Assembly: GCF_018255755.1 (NCBI RefSeq)
Contig: NZ_CP073766.1
Coordinates: forward strand, 7,004,501 to 7,068,500
Direction: 5' to 3'
Source of the DNA: Chitinophaga sp. HK235
Lineage (GTDB): Bacteria > Bacteroidota > Bacteroidia > Chitinophagales > Chitinophagaceae
DNA length: 64,000 nucleotides
The first letter of the stretch is position 1. Every line of letters begins with the position of its first letter. Below are positions 46,129 to 55,796 of the stretch, piece after piece. The position numbers and the translations under genes were made by a program. The notes below the pieces were generated by a model. That model ran no database searches and was not told the DNA's origin. It saw nothing but the letters and a program-made list of their open reading frames with translations.

Positions 46129-49100
46129 TTATTGTTTCTTGGCTTTTTTACCGGCTGCTTTTTCTTCTGCTTCCGCTTTGGCAAGTTTGTCTTTTGCTTC
46201 CGCTTTCAGCTCTGGAATCGGGCAGTTGGAGGCAACGCTCTGGAAGGTAGCTTTAGCGTTAAAATAGTCTTGCTGACGGAGGTAAACATCACCCAGCAGG
46301 ATATATGATTTAGCTACCCACACTTCGTAGGAAGGCGTATTTTTGATGACATCAAAGCCGGCTTTTTCGGCAGCGGCCAGATCATTTTGTTGCAGATAAC
46401 AATCGGCGATATCGTAGCGGGCTTCTGCACCTGTTTCGGATTTGGTGAGGCCGGCGACTGTTTTAAATTCGGCCAGTGCGTTCGCAAACTGTTTGGCCTG
46501 TTTGTGTGCTTTACCCAGGTAGAAGTGGGCGATGATCTGGTCGTCTGTGCTGATATTGGCGACAGACAGCAATATTTCGGCGTAGTTGCTTACCTCGTCC
46601 CAGCGTTTCAGCTGGTAGTTGCTGCGCAGCAGGCCTTTGGTGGAGGCCAGGCTGTTTTCCTTGCTGGTGGCCAGGTCTTGCAGCTGCAGGTAGTAGTTAC
46701 GTGCTTTCTCGTAGTTTTTATTCTGGTAGAAGTTGATGTTGGCAGCTTGCAGGGCAGAACGTTCTGCATACAGGCTGTTGTTGCGTGACAACACAAACTC
46801 ATATGCAGGCAGTGCGTTCGTATAGTCTTTATTGTTATAGGAACATTCTGCTTTATAGAAGTTGGCCGGTAAAATGAACTGACCGTTGGGATACTTCTGG
46901 ATATAGCTGTTGAATGCGATGATGGCGCCGGCGCAGTCATTGTTGGTGAAGCAGGCTTCAGCGGCAGAGTAGGCCAGGGAGTCTTCTGCGGAAGCGCTCA
47001 CGGTGCGGCCGCTGGCTTTCAGGAAGGCCAGATAATCATCGGTTTTACCCTGACTTACATAGATGGATTTAATGCTTTGCAGCGCTTCATTACTTTCCGG
47101 TGAACCAGGGAATTTCTCTACTACCTGACGGTAATAGGAGAGTGCTTTGTTATCGTTGTCTTTGTTATAGTAGCACAAACCCAGTTTGAGCAGCGCTCTG
47201 GGAGCATTTACGCCGTTAGGTTGTTTTTGCAGCACGTTCTCCAGGAAAGGAATGGCTTCGTTGTATTTTTCCTGTGCAAGATAAGTGTTGGCAATCTCCA
47301 TATCGGTTTCGTTACTGAAGCCGGAAGAAGGGAATTTGTTGCCCAGCTGTTTCAGCAGGGCCAGTTTATCAGCCTGTTTGCCTTGTAAGCCGAGGATGAT
47401 GGCTTTCTGATAAGTAGCGTAGTCGGCTCCGGGCTCATTGTTGCTGATGATACGGTCATACAGGGCAATGGCTTTAGGGAACTGGCGCAGCATATAATAA
47501 CAGTCGGCGGTACGAAGAACTGCATCTGTGGAAATCCTGGCAGCATTAGGGCCGCTGGCTTTCTGGGCAGATTCGAAATAAGGCAGTGCTTCGGTGTATT
47601 TGTCCTGTTTCAACAGGCTGTAGCCGAGGTTGTAACTGGCGGTTTGTGCGTTGGCTTCTCCGGAAATGGGAGCGGTATTGCTCAGATAGGCGTTCAGGTT
47701 AGTGATGGCCTTGTCTGTTTTATTCTGGCGCAGCGCAATTTCGGCTTTCCAGAAATGTGCAAGTTGTTTTACCTGTGCGTCGTACGGGTTGCTGATGGCG
47801 ATATCAAGCAGGCGGTCGGCTTCTGCCAGCTGTTGGTCGTTGATCAGTTCAGTGGCCCTGCCGTAAGCTATTTTCTGATAGGCTTTGAGGACGGTAGGGT
47901 TTTTATCAGTGATCTGCTCGATGGTGGCAAGACCGTCGCGATAGTTGTTGGTATTGAGGAAGAGGCTCACGAGGATTTCGCGGGCTTCTTTATTGTAAGC
48001 AGACTGTGGGTATGTTTTCACAAACTGTGTCAGTTCGTTGAGGGCAGCATCCTGGTATCCCAGTTCATAGGACAGTTTACCGTAATTGAAACGGGAGATT
48101 TCCTGTTGCTGTGCATGGGAACTGTTGTTGGCACAGAAGGCAAAAGCGTTGCGGGCGTTGGCTTTCTGTCCGGCGCGGAGGTAGCAGTCACCCAGCAGGT
48201 ACATGGAATTCTGGCCCAGTGAGTCTTTGGAGCTGCTGAGTTGTTTGAATCCTGTAATGGCTTTATTGATATTACCGGTTTGGTAGTAGGAATAAGACAG
48301 CTGGTAGATATCTTCATTTCTTACTTCATCGGCATTATCCTGGAACTCCTGTAGGTAGGGCAGTGCTCTTTTATAATCTTTTCTTTCGAAGTAGGCTTTA
48401 CCGAGCAGTTGTTTCATCTCGGCTTCGTAGTACTGGCCGCCTTTTTTGAGCAGTGGCTCTGAGTAGGCGATCAGCTGGTCATGTTTTCCCTGGAAATAAT
48501 AGATCTCAGCGATATAGTAGGGAACGATGTTGCTGTATTTCGGATCGTTGACCACGCGCTGGAAGCTGTTGAGGGCTTCACCGTACTGGTGGTTGTAATA
48601 GGCAATAAAACCATAGTAGTAGTTGGCCGGGAGGTAGTATTTACCTTGTATTTCCCGGATGCCGGCAAACAGTGGTTGTGCTTTTTTAAAATCCTTTACG
48701 TTGAAATAGCAGTAAGCCAGTTCAAATTTTGCTTCCGCGATTTCCTGGTTGGAAAGGTTCTCAATATTGGCTTTTTCGTAGAGGGGGATGGCCTCTTTGA
48801 ATTTGTTCTGATGGAAATAATATTTGGCCAATTGATAACTTACCAGTTGTTCGCGGGCGTTGTTATTGAATATTTTGAGATAATCCAGGGCGGTTTTTTC
48901 CGCGTTGTTCTGTCCGAGTTTCAGGGCGCATACGGTGTAATAGTAATAGGCGTCGGCCTTAACGAGGTCGCGGTTGGATTCATGGAAATAATCGATATTA
49001 TCGATTGTCTGCTTGAAAAGCTGCATGGATACGCTGTACTTTTCCTGCTGGAAATACTGTTGCGCATCTTTGAACGCCTTTTCAGGGTCTGTATAAATGC

Positions 49101-49209
49101 GTGTTTGCTGTGCCTGTGCTGCGGGCAATCCTGCGATGCCTGCGCCGGCGAAAGTCAGCATGGATATGTACAGATGTCCAGGAATAAAAACTTTTCTTAT
49201 GAACTGCAT
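46129..49209 (-). CDS. Large exported TPR-repeat protein
   Basis: A 1026-aa protein with a signal peptide (cleavage near AQA-Q, about residue 34), followed by about 20 or more TPR-like helical repeats covering nearly the whole length, and a Lys- and Ala-rich tail. It is probably periplasmic or surface associated and mediates protein contacts. The neighbouring beta-barrel gene in the same operon suggests a joint outer-membrane complex. A TAnnTTTG element lies about 100 bp upstream. Confidence 0.82.
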   Translation of the reverse strand: MQFIRKVFIPGHLYISMLTFAGAGIAGLPAAQAQQTRIYTDPEKAFKDAQQYFQQEKYSVSMQLFKQTIDNIDYFHESNRDLVKADAYYYYTVCALKLGQNNAEKTALDYLKIFNNNAREQLVSYQLAKYYFHQNKFKEAIPLYEKANIENLSNQEIAEAKFELAYCYFNVKDFKKAQPLFAGIREIQGKYYLPANYYYGFIAYYNHQYGEALNSFQRVVNDPKYSNIVPYYIAEIYYFQGKHDQLIAYSEPLLKKGGQYYEAEMKQLLGKAYFERKDYKRALPYLQEFQDNADEVRNEDIYQLSYSYYQTGNINKAITGFKQLSSSKDSLGQNSMYLLGDCYLRAGQKANARNAFAFCANNSSHAQQQEISRFNYGKLSYELGYQDAALNELTQFVKTYPQSAYNKEAREILVSLFLNTNNYRDGLATIEQITDKNPTVLKAYQKIAYGRATELINDQQLAEADRLLDIAISNPYDAQVKQLAHFWKAEIALRQNKTDKAITNLNAYLSNTAPISGEANAQTASYNLGYSLLKQDKYTEALPYFESAQKASGPNAARISTDAVLRTADCYYMLRQFPKAIALYDRIISNNEPGADYATYQKAIILGLQGKQADKLALLKQLGNKFPSSGFSNETDMEIANTYLAQEKYNEAIPFLENVLQKQPNGVNAPRALLKLGLCYYNKDNDNKALSYYRQVVEKFPGSPESNEALQSIKSIYVSQGKTDDYLAFLKASGRTVSASAEDSLAYSAAEACFTNNDCAGAIIAFNSYIQKYPNGQFILPANFYKAECSYNNKDYTNALPAYEFVLSRNNSLYAERSALQAANINFYQNKNYEKARNYYLQLQDLATSKENSLASTKGLLRSNYQLKRWDEVSNYAEILLSVANISTDDQIIAHFYLGKAHKQAKQFANALAEFKTVAGLTKSETGAEARYDIADCYLQQNDLAAAEKAGFDVIKNTPSYEVWVAKSYILLGDVYLRQQDYFNAKATFQSVASNCPIPELKAEAKDKLAKAEAEEKAAGKKAKKQ

Positions 49210-49312
49210 GCTTTTGCTGTTATATCTTGAATTATGCGTTTAAAACGAATCCCTGCCGGAAATATTTTCCTGACAAGCATTTCACGGAACAGTATCAGGG
49301 ACACAAACCAGG

Positions 49313-49320
49313 CAAATATA
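49313..49320 (-). promoter_or_regulatory. Candidate -7 promoter element of the TPR/beta-barrel operon
   Basis: TATATTTG on the minus strand fits TAnnTTTG. TCTG at 49341-49344 is a poor -33 at 20-bp spacing. Leader of about 100 nt. Confidence 0.4.
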
Positions 49321-49441
49321 GAAGTTAAATCCTATCTTTTCAGACTGGTTTTCCAACAATGTGGATAACTCCGGCAGTCTGACAAAGGCTATTGCGCTAT
49401 ATTGCGGCAAATATTTTTATAGCGCAAAAACCTTACCTACA

Positions 49442-49861
49442 ATGAGAAAACTCTTCTCAACAGGCTACAGTGCAGGAGCGGTCAGCTTTTCCATGCTGGT
49501 GCTCCGGCTGATGTTCGGCGGTCTGTTGTTGTTACATGGCTGGCCTAAGCTGATCAATTTTGCTGCCAAAATGAATTCTTTCCCCGATCCTTTGGGCGTA
49601 GGACATAAGCTTTCCCTGGGGATGACGGTTTTTGCAGAAGTCTTTTGTTCTATATTCATCATCATGGGATTGTTGACCAGACTGGCTGCCATACCACTTG
49701 TTATCTGTATGGGCGTAATTGTGGGAATGATTCACAAGCAGGATCTGATGGCCATGAATTTTGACAAGATAGAGCTGCCGCTGATGTACCTGACTGGCTT
49801 TCTGGTGATCCTGTTTACAGGGCCGGGCAAGTTTTCCATAGACGGCGCACTGGGAAAATAA
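49442..49861 (+). CDS. DoxX family membrane protein
   Basis: A 139-aa protein with four membrane segments. It starts at MRKLFSTGYS; an ATG at 49361 in frame would add 27 unrelated residues. DoxX features are LRLMFGGLLLLHGWPKLINF (about 21-40) and LGMTVFAEVFCSIFIIMGLLTR (split), then a final LYLTGFL-type segment. Function in Bacteroidota is unclear; relatives are linked to redox stress. It is followed by a thioesterase gene 58 bp away. Confidence 0.85.
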   Translation: MRKLFSTGYSAGAVSFSMLVLRLMFGGLLLLHGWPKLINFAAKMNSFPDPLGVGHKLSLGMTVFAEVFCSIFIIMGLLTRLAAIPLVICMGVIVGMIHKQDLMAMNFDKIELPLMYLTGFLVILFTGPGKFSIDGALGK

Positions 49862-49919
49862 TTGTGGAGCAGTCTTTGTGAAGGCTGCAATTTTCAGCAT
49901 AAAATTTAGTGAAGGAAAC

Positions 49920-50330
49920 ATGTTTAGCAGTATAACAACGATCCGGGTACGATATGGTGAAACAGACCAGATGGGTTACCTGTATTATGGAAATTATGGC
50001 TTGTATTATGAAGTAGGCAGAGCGGAAGCCATACGGGAACTGGGTTTTAGCTACCGTGAACTGGAAGAGCAGGGTGTGATCATGCCGGTGGCAGAACTGA
50101 ATGTAAAATACCTGCGTCCGGCATATTATGACAACCTGATAACGGTAAAGACTATATTAAAAGAGCTGCCGACAAATTCCAGGATACAGTTTCATAGTGA
50201 ACTGTATAATGAAAAAGGCGAACTGCTCAATGTAGGGGTGACCACACTGGTATTTATAGATGTGAATACCAAACAGAAAGCAGGATTGCCGGCAGCCCTG
50301 AAAGAACGGTTGGAACCATTTTTTAAATAA
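49920..50330 (+). CDS. Acyl-CoA thioesterase (YbgC/FadM type, hotdog fold)
   Basis: A 136-aa 4-hydroxybenzoyl-CoA-type thioesterase. It starts at MFSSITTIRVRYGETDQMGY, with a GAAGGA ribosome-binding site about 6 bp upstream. The catalytic Asp lies in the YGETDQMGYLYYGNY block (about 12-26), as in the family. It hydrolyses short acyl-CoA thioesters. It lies 48 bp upstream of cinA. Confidence 0.88.
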   Translation: MFSSITTIRVRYGETDQMGYLYYGNYGLYYEVGRAEAIRELGFSYRELEEQGVIMPVAELNVKYLRPAYYDNLITVKTILKELPTNSRIQFHSELYNEKGELLNVGVTTLVFIDVNTKQKAGLPAALKERLEPFFK

Positions 50331-50378
50331 CTTACAGATGGCGGACCATGGTGTCCGCCATTTATCATTTTAAACATC

Positions 50379-51626
50379 ATGGGCAAGATAACAACGAGTA
50401 TCATTACCATTGGTGATGAACTGCTGATAGGACAAACGATTGACACCAATTCAGCCTGGATGGCGCAGGCTCTCAATGCGCTGGGTATCTGGGTACACCG
50501 GCGTGTAGCCATCGGGGATGTTCGCGAGGATATCCTCACTACACTGGCCAAAGAGGCGGAAGTATCTGATATTGTACTGATTACAGGAGGACTGGGGCCT
50601 ACGGCCGATGATATCACCAAACCCACCCTCTGCGAATATTTCCAGACAAAGCTGGTACAGCATGAAGAGACACTGCAGCGGGTGCTGCATCTCTTTGAGA
50701 GCCGCGGCCTGCCAATCCTGGAGCGTAACGTGGAACAGGCTATGGTGCCGGAATCCTGCACGGTGATTATCAACGAAAGAGGTACTGCACCAGGCATGTG
50801 GTTTGAAAAAGACGGAAAGATTTACGTTTCCATGCCGGGAGTGCCCCATGAAATGAAGGGCATTATGGACAATTATGTGCTGCCGCAGCTGGCCACCCGC
50901 CTTAAAACGCCGGCCGTACTGCATCAAACGCTGATCACTTCCGGTTTGGGAGAATCCTTTGTAGCAGAAAGACTGGTGGCTTTTGAAGCCAAACTGCCGC
51001 CACATATTCGTTTGGCCTACCTGCCGAGCTACAGTCTTCTGAAACTGCGGCTGACCGCCTTCGGGGCAGACAAGGTAGCCACCGCGGCAGAACTGAGCAT
51101 CTACTTCCATGAAATGAAAGACCTGCTGCCGGATATTGCGGTTACTGACCAGGATATTTCCATCGGGGAAGTACTGGGCAAACTGTTGAAGGAAGAAGGT
51201 AAGACCATCGGTACGGCTGAAAGCTGCACCGGAGGACAGATATCTACCTGGATAACAGCCATTCCCGGTAGTTCTTCCTATTACAAGGGCAGCGCCATTG
51301 TCTATGCCAATGAGATGAAAATGAAGCTGTTGGGCGTAAAGGCGGAAACACTGCAGGCCCACGGCGCTGTGAGTGAAGCTACTGTAGTGGAAATGCTGGC
51401 TGGTGCGCTGGACCTGCTGGAAACGGATTACGCCATCGCGGTATCCGGGATTATGGGCCCCGACGGTGGTACGCCGGAGAAGCCGGTAGGTACGGTATGG
51501 ATAGCTGTTGGCAGCCGGGAAAAAATGACGACCATAAAACATCACCTGCGTTATGACAGGGAGCGGAACATCCAGATGACGGCGGTTTACGCGATGAACG
51601 AACTGCGTAAGCTTATTTTGGCATAG
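50379..51626 (+). CDS. cinA: CinA family protein (competence/damage-inducible, NMN deamidase)
   Basis: A 415-aa CinA. The N-terminal MoCF domain (about 1-170) has IGDELLIGQTIDTNS and LITGGLGPTADDITK. The C-terminal PncC-like domain (about 250-415) has TAESCTGGQISTWI, PGSSSYYKGS and VSGIMGPDGGTPEKPVGTVW. Members hydrolyse ADP-ribose and deamidate nicotinamide mononucleotide in pyridine nucleotide recycling. It is followed by an E2 gene 63 bp downstream. Confidence 0.93.
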   Translation: MGKITTSIITIGDELLIGQTIDTNSAWMAQALNALGIWVHRRVAIGDVREDILTTLAKEAEVSDIVLITGGLGPTADDITKPTLCEYFQTKLVQHEETLQRVLHLFESRGLPILERNVEQAMVPESCTVIINERGTAPGMWFEKDGKIYVSMPGVPHEMKGIMDNYVLPQLATRLKTPAVLHQTLITSGLGESFVAERLVAFEAKLPPHIRLAYLPSYSLLKLRLTAFGADKVATAAELSIYFHEMKDLLPDIAVTDQDISIGEVLGKLLKEEGKTIGTAESCTGGQISTWITAIPGSSSYYKGSAIVYANEMKMKLLGVKAETLQAHGAVSEATVVEMLAGALDLLETDYAIAVSGIMGPDGGTPEKPVGTVWIAVGSREKMTTIKHHLRYDRERNIQMTAVYAMNELRKLILA

Positions 51627-51689
51627 GGGTGCTGATTGAATTGATACAATTCCCTTATTTTTGTCGACATTAAAGCTAAAAACAATCTT

Positions 51690-53012
51690 ATGGCCATTGT
51701 AGAATTGGTAATGCCAAAAATGGGAGAAAGCATCATGGAAGCCACCATTTTGCGCTGGCATAAAAAAACGGGAGATCACGTAAAAGTTGATGAGACCGTA
51801 TTGGAAATTGCTACAGACAAAGTGGACAGTGAGGTTCCCTCCATCGCAGAGGGAGTGATCACTGAGGTACTTTTCAAGGAAAATGATGTAGTACCTGTAG
51901 GCACTGTGATAGCCCGTATCAATACCAATGCCGATGCAGCGGCCAGTACTGCACCTGTACCAGAAGCGCCGGTAGCGGCCGCAGAGCCTAAGTTTACGGC
52001 TGCTGCTGCACCAGTAGCGCCGGCACCTGCTGCCACCGCACCCTCCGGCGGCACCAGATTTTATTCCCCGCTTGTGCTTACCATTGCACAGCAGGAGGGC
52101 GTCAGCTTCGCCGACCTGGAAAAAATCCCCGGTTCCGGCAATGATGGCCGTGTCACCAAAAAAGACATCCTGCAGTATGTAACCGACCGTAAGGAAGGTA
52201 AAGTCGTTCCCGATGTAACACCGGTAGCGGAAGCTCCTGCCGCCCCTGCTGCCGTTCGCAGCACACCGGCGGTAACCACCGTAGCCTCACCTACCTACAG
52301 CGGCAACGTGGAAATCGTGGAAATGGACCGTATGCGCAAACTGATCGCCAACCACATGGTGATGAGCAAACAAACCAGCCCGCACGTGACCAGCTTCGCT
52401 GAAGCCGATGTAACCAACATGGTGAAATGGCGCGACCGTGTAAAAGGTGAGTTTGAAAAAAGAGAAGGGGAGAAACTGACCTTCACCCCACTGTTTGTGG
52501 AGGCCATCGTAAAATGTATCAAACGTTTCCCACTGATCAACTGCTCCCTGGATGGTGACAAGATCATTATCAAAAAAGATATCAATATTGGTATGGCCAC
52601 TGCGTTGCCTTCCGGTAACCTGATCGTGCCTGTTATCAAAAATGCAGATGTGCTCAACCTGGTAGGTCTCAGCAAACAGGTGAACGGCCTGGCCAATGCC
52701 GCCCGTCAGAATAAACTGAAACCGGAAGATACCCAGAGCGGTACTTTTACCTTCACTAACGTGGGTACCTTCGGCAGCCTGATGGGAACACCGATCATCA
52801 ACCAGCCGCAGGTAGCTATTCTGGCTGTAGGCGCCATCAAAAAACGTCCGGTGGTGGTAGAAACCCCGGAAGGTGATTCTATCGCTATCCGCCACATGAT
52901 GTACCTGTCTATGTCTTACGACCACCGTATTGTGGACGGCTCCCTGGGAGCTACTTTCCTGACGGCCGTGGCACAGGAGCTGGAAAATTTCGATCCGAAA
53001 AGAAGCATCTAA
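51690..53012 (+). CDS. 2-oxoacid dehydrogenase E2 (dihydrolipoamide acyltransferase)
   Basis: A 440-aa E2 with a lipoyl domain (1-75; lipoyl Lys in EIATDKVDSEVP), an Ala/Pro-rich linker (about 85-125) and a subunit-binding domain (about 128-170, FYSPLVLTIAQQEGVSFADL). The catalytic core is at about 215-440, with TFTNVGTFGS and the active-site MSYDHRIVDGSLG. It transfers acyl groups to CoA. No E1 or E3 genes are nearby, and the acyl specificity (branched-chain, pyruvate or 2-oxoglutarate) cannot be fixed. Confidence 0.9.
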   Translation: MAIVELVMPKMGESIMEATILRWHKKTGDHVKVDETVLEIATDKVDSEVPSIAEGVITEVLFKENDVVPVGTVIARINTNADAAASTAPVPEAPVAAAEPKFTAAAAPVAPAPAATAPSGGTRFYSPLVLTIAQQEGVSFADLEKIPGSGNDGRVTKKDILQYVTDRKEGKVVPDVTPVAEAPAAPAAVRSTPAVTTVASPTYSGNVEIVEMDRMRKLIANHMVMSKQTSPHVTSFAEADVTNMVKWRDRVKGEFEKREGEKLTFTPLFVEAIVKCIKRFPLINCSLDGDKIIIKKDINIGMATALPSGNLIVPVIKNADVLNLVGLSKQVNGLANAARQNKLKPEDTQSGTFTFTNVGTFGSLMGTPIINQPQVAILAVGAIKKRPVVVETPEGDSIAIRHMMYLSMSYDHRIVDGSLGATFLTAVAQELENFDPKRSI

Positions 53013-53034
53013 AGATTGCTGAAGTCATAAAAGC

Positions 53035-53064
53035 GAAGGCCCGGGTGATATCACCCGGGCCTTT
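53035..53064 (+). terminator. Rho-independent terminator after the E2 gene
   Basis: GC-rich stem AAGGCCCGGGTGA with its complement, meeting at a small ATAT loop, followed by TTTCTTCTT. Confidence 0.85.
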
Positions 53065-53085
53065 CTTCTTGCTACAAAAATTAAA

Positions 53086-53113
53086 AAAAAGACGTTCCGA
53101 AAAACGCCTTTTT
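53086..53113 (-). terminator. Terminator of the RRM gene
   Basis: On the minus strand the stem AAAAAGGCGTT and AACGTCTTTTT (one G-T pair) is followed by a run of T, 28 bp past the RRM stop. Confidence 0.65.
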
Positions 53114-53140
53114 AAATTTTTTTGTGCCCGAATAAGGTGA

Positions 53141-53458
53141 TTAGTAGCGACGGTCGCGGGAACCAAATCCTCCACCGCCACGATTACCACCACCACCTCT
53201 GAAATTATTATTCGGTTGTTTCGGTCTTGCTTCGTTTACCATTAACTGCTTGCCTTCGATCTCGCTGCCATTCAAACTATCCATAGCCTTTGCGCCTTCT
53301 TCCTGATTAGGCATTTCCACAAAACCGAAACCACGTGAGCGGCCTGTTTCATGGTCTTTGATAACCTTAGCGGAGGTAACCTCTCCAAATTCGCTGAAAA
53401 TCTGATGGAGATCTTCATCGTTCAACCTATAGTGCAGGTTGGCTACGTAAATGTTCAT
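53141..53458 (-). CDS. RNA-binding protein with RRM domain
   Basis: A 105-aa protein with one RRM (1-78): RNP2 is IYVANL (3-8) and RNP1 is RSRGFGFVEM (about 40-49). A Gly/Arg-rich tail (about 85-105) follows. Such RRM proteins bind single-stranded RNA. In Bacteroidota, which lack Hfq in many lineages, they are thought to act as RNA regulators. The upstream non-coding region is long, which would allow an mRNA leader. Confidence 0.93.
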   Translation of the reverse strand: MNIYVANLHYRLNDEDLHQIFSEFGEVTSAKVIKDHETGRSRGFGFVEMPNQEEGAKAMDSLNGSEIEGKQLMVNEARPKQPNNNFRGGGGNRGGGGFGSRDRRY

Positions 53459-53801
53459 GATAACTGAAATTAAAAAAATGAAAAATAATGTACTGAAGTT
53501 ATGAAATAAACATCAATAAAACAGTTAAGGTTAAAAAAAATTTCCAATAAGTAGTGTTAATTTTTTAGGCTAATCGCCACCAAACCCTTTGCAGGTAATG
53601 ATTTACGGGGTTTTTTATATTTCGGAATATTGTTTTTGGAATGACGAATTACAGATGTATTTAACAAACCTATAAGTTAATTATTGTTATTATTTGTCAT
53701 ATGTTTGGTGGCGTTTTATGTGGTTGAAAGTAAGCGGAATCCGTTCATTTTATGCCCTTTTTTTCGTAAATTAAGGGTAAGATCCATTAAATTAATTTTT
53801 T
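53459..53801. other. AT-rich divergent intergenic region (RRM gene and 239-aa gene)
   Basis: These 343 bp hold two weak TAnnTTTG matches: TAGGTTTG on the minus strand (53665-53672) and TATGTTTG on the plus strand (53700-53707). A leader of about 200 nt for the RRM gene is possible. I see no RNA gene with certainty. Confidence 0.4.
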
Positions 53802-54521
53802 ATGGGAACGCTAAGCGAAACGTGGTTTGCCGATGGTTACATAGATTTTGAGCTGAAGAAATACACTTTGTTGTCATACCTCCAGGATATCCACCGTGCC
53901 TTCAATGAGAACAAGCTGTATCCCCAACTGGCTGACATTATCTTTCACTATAACAACCTGCGGGCTTTTAGGGAAAACAAACAACTGATGCAGCAGCAGT
54001 TTCCCAAACGGCTGACAGGCATAGACCTGGAGAAGCTGATGCTGTTGTATGAAAAGGTGAGTGCAGATGATGAGCTGATGAATGAGCTGGAGGAGATCAT
54101 TGCCTATTCTCTTGAAGAGATGAACAATACGATCCGGGACGGTACTGAAATATTTGAATTTGTGCAGGACAAACTAAGGATATCACCGGTGGGACTGGTG
54201 CCACTGGAAAATACATCGGGTTACCTGCTGCTATGTGACGGGCGTTACAGTGATACCCTGGTGTATACTTATCACCTGACTATTTTTGAGCGGCATGATG
54301 AGCAGTTCAGGGGTATCCGTACTGAATATGTGGAGGCCTATACCAAAGACCTGATACATACGTGTGAACATATCAAAACGATCCTTATCCGTAAAAACAG
54401 CCAGTTATCCAATCCGGCCGTGTATTGTGTGGAAACGCCGCTGGTGCTGCCGGTGAATGAAACATTGTTACCGGTGGCCAAGCGTAGCCTGGTGCGTTAT
54501 ATCGCGCTGCATGCGGCCTGA
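53802..54521 (+). CDS. Uncharacterised conserved protein (239 aa)
   Basis: I do not recognise this protein. It is soluble, acidic and mostly helical in its first 130 residues (LSYLQDIHRAFNENKLYPQL and ELMNELEEIIAYSLEEMNN), with a beta-rich second half (LLLCDGRYSDTLVYTYHLTIF). No signal peptide or catalytic motif. Its stop touches the stop of the converging DUF4230 gene (TGATCA). Confidence 0.65.
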   Translation: MGTLSETWFADGYIDFELKKYTLLSYLQDIHRAFNENKLYPQLADIIFHYNNLRAFRENKQLMQQQFPKRLTGIDLEKLMLLYEKVSADDELMNELEEIIAYSLEEMNNTIRDGTEIFEFVQDKLRISPVGLVPLENTSGYLLLCDGRYSDTLVYTYHLTIFERHDEQFRGIRTEYVEAYTKDLIHTCEHIKTILIRKNSQLSNPAVYCVETPLVLPVNETLLPVAKRSLVRYIALHAA

Positions 54522-55142
54522 TCAGTTCAGTGCTGGTTTGGCAGTGGTGGTGCCTTCAAAACGGACCTCCAGGGTATGGTCTTTCAGAAAAGGGGCATAG
54601 TACTGTTCCATCACTTTTCTGATTTTGTCTTTGGATTGTTCAATGTAGATATTGTTGTTCTCCAGCTGAGCGCGGGAGCTTTGATACAGTTTTTTCTGTA
54701 CGGCGGTATAGGTTTCGTCGTCCTGGAAAAGCAGCCATCCTTTGCGGTTGGCGGTTTCCATTCTGTCTACTTTCAGCTCGTAGCTCATAAGATGGGGAGC
54801 GGGGAGGTGGACGATGATTTTTTTGTTGTTTGTTTCCACTTTAAAATGCTGTTCATCGATGTTCACACCATATTTGGCCTGGTAGGGAATGGATACCCAG
54901 ACGGTATTTTCGAGGAAAGCCTTTTTCAGATTATCGCTCCAGCCACCACTTTCTTCTATATTACTCCGTTTGATGCTGGCGTTGCCTTGTACGTCGAGGC
55001 TGGCCAGTTCGGCGATTTCTTTGACAATCGTGCTATTGGAAATAACCTGTTCGCTCACGTTGGTGGTCCCGAAACGTTTACCCACCCAGAAAAGGAGTAT
55101 AGCGAACAGGACAGCAATGATGATGTAAATAACCTTTTTCAT
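54522..55142 (-). CDS. DUF4230 domain protein
   Basis: A 206-aa protein starting at MKKVIYIIIAVLFAILLFW, with one N-terminal membrane segment (about 3-21) and an exported beta-rich domain. The DUF4230 features are the VSIPYQAKYGVNIDE segment and NKKIIVHLPAPHLMSYEL. The function is not known. The upstream ATG at 55169 would put nine polar residues before the membrane helix and is not favoured. Confidence 0.82.
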   Translation of the reverse strand: MKKVIYIIIAVLFAILLFWVGKRFGTTNVSEQVISNSTIVKEIAELASLDVQGNASIKRSNIEESGGWSDNLKKAFLENTVWVSIPYQAKYGVNIDEQHFKVETNNKKIIVHLPAPHLMSYELKVDRMETANRKGWLLFQDDETYTAVQKKLYQSSRAQLENNNIYIEQSKDKIRKVMEQYYAPFLKDHTLEVRFEGTTTAKPALN

Positions 55143-55242
55143 GTATGAACAATTGAGAGGAGCAGGCAATGGACCTGTTGCTCCCGGGCTGCAATTTAAT
55201 AAAAAGCCAGGAGTACGTACCGTTTATTCGTTTACGTTAGTG

Positions 55243-55746
55243 TTATCTGGTAAGGCTGTCGATCAGGGCGGCATGCTGTGGATAGGCGGCCTGCAGGGTG
55301 GCTTTGTCTGCCAGTTCGAAATCCGCGAAATCGAAGCCTGGTGCTACTGTACAGCCGGTAAGCGCGTAGCCGCCGGGTACTTCCACCCGGGAGGCAAACC
55401 AGTTGCCGGCGGGTATGATGACCTGCAGATTTTCTCCATTGGCCATATTACGGCCCAGCTTGTGCACATGGAGTTGTCCTCCCGGTTCTATTTCATATAT
55501 GGTCAGCGTGTTGCCATCATAAAAATGCCATATTTCGTCTGCTGCAATTCTGTGAAAGGCAGAGAAATAGCCTTCTTCCAACAGAAAATAGATACAGGTA
55601 GAAGCGTTCCGGTTGCCGCCCATGCCGGCCGGCAGTGTACTCATGTCCAGCATCCATTCTGAACGATAGGTTTCAAGATAGTAACCGCCTTCCACATGCG
55701 GTTGTAGTTTTAGTTGTTCGCGCCAGTGGGCCGCAGAATATTGCAT
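55243..55746 (-). CDS. Cupin family protein (DUF985)
   Basis: A 167-aa single-domain cupin of the DUF985 type: HVEGGYYLETYRS (about 17-29), FSAFHRIAADEIWHFYDG (metal or ligand His in FHR and WHF) and a C-terminal GCTVAPGFDFADFELAD. Members are thought to bind small sugars or metabolites. It lies 50 bp from the GNAT gene and is probably co-transcribed with it. Confidence 0.88.
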   Translation of the reverse strand: MQYSAAHWREQLKLQPHVEGGYYLETYRSEWMLDMSTLPAGMGGNRNASTCIYFLLEEGYFSAFHRIAADEIWHFYDGNTLTIYEIEPGGQLHVHKLGRNMANGENLQVIIPAGNWFASRVEVPGGYALTGCTVAPGFDFADFELADKATLQAAYPQHAALIDSLTR

Positions 55747-55796
55747 ATTGCATCCAATTATTGGGGTAATATAATGAAAAGAATAGTTGTCTGATA

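Noticed and set aside
50451..51779. 442-codon open frame antisense to cinA
   Set aside because: It extends across the cinA and E2 boundary, and both of those genes are certain.
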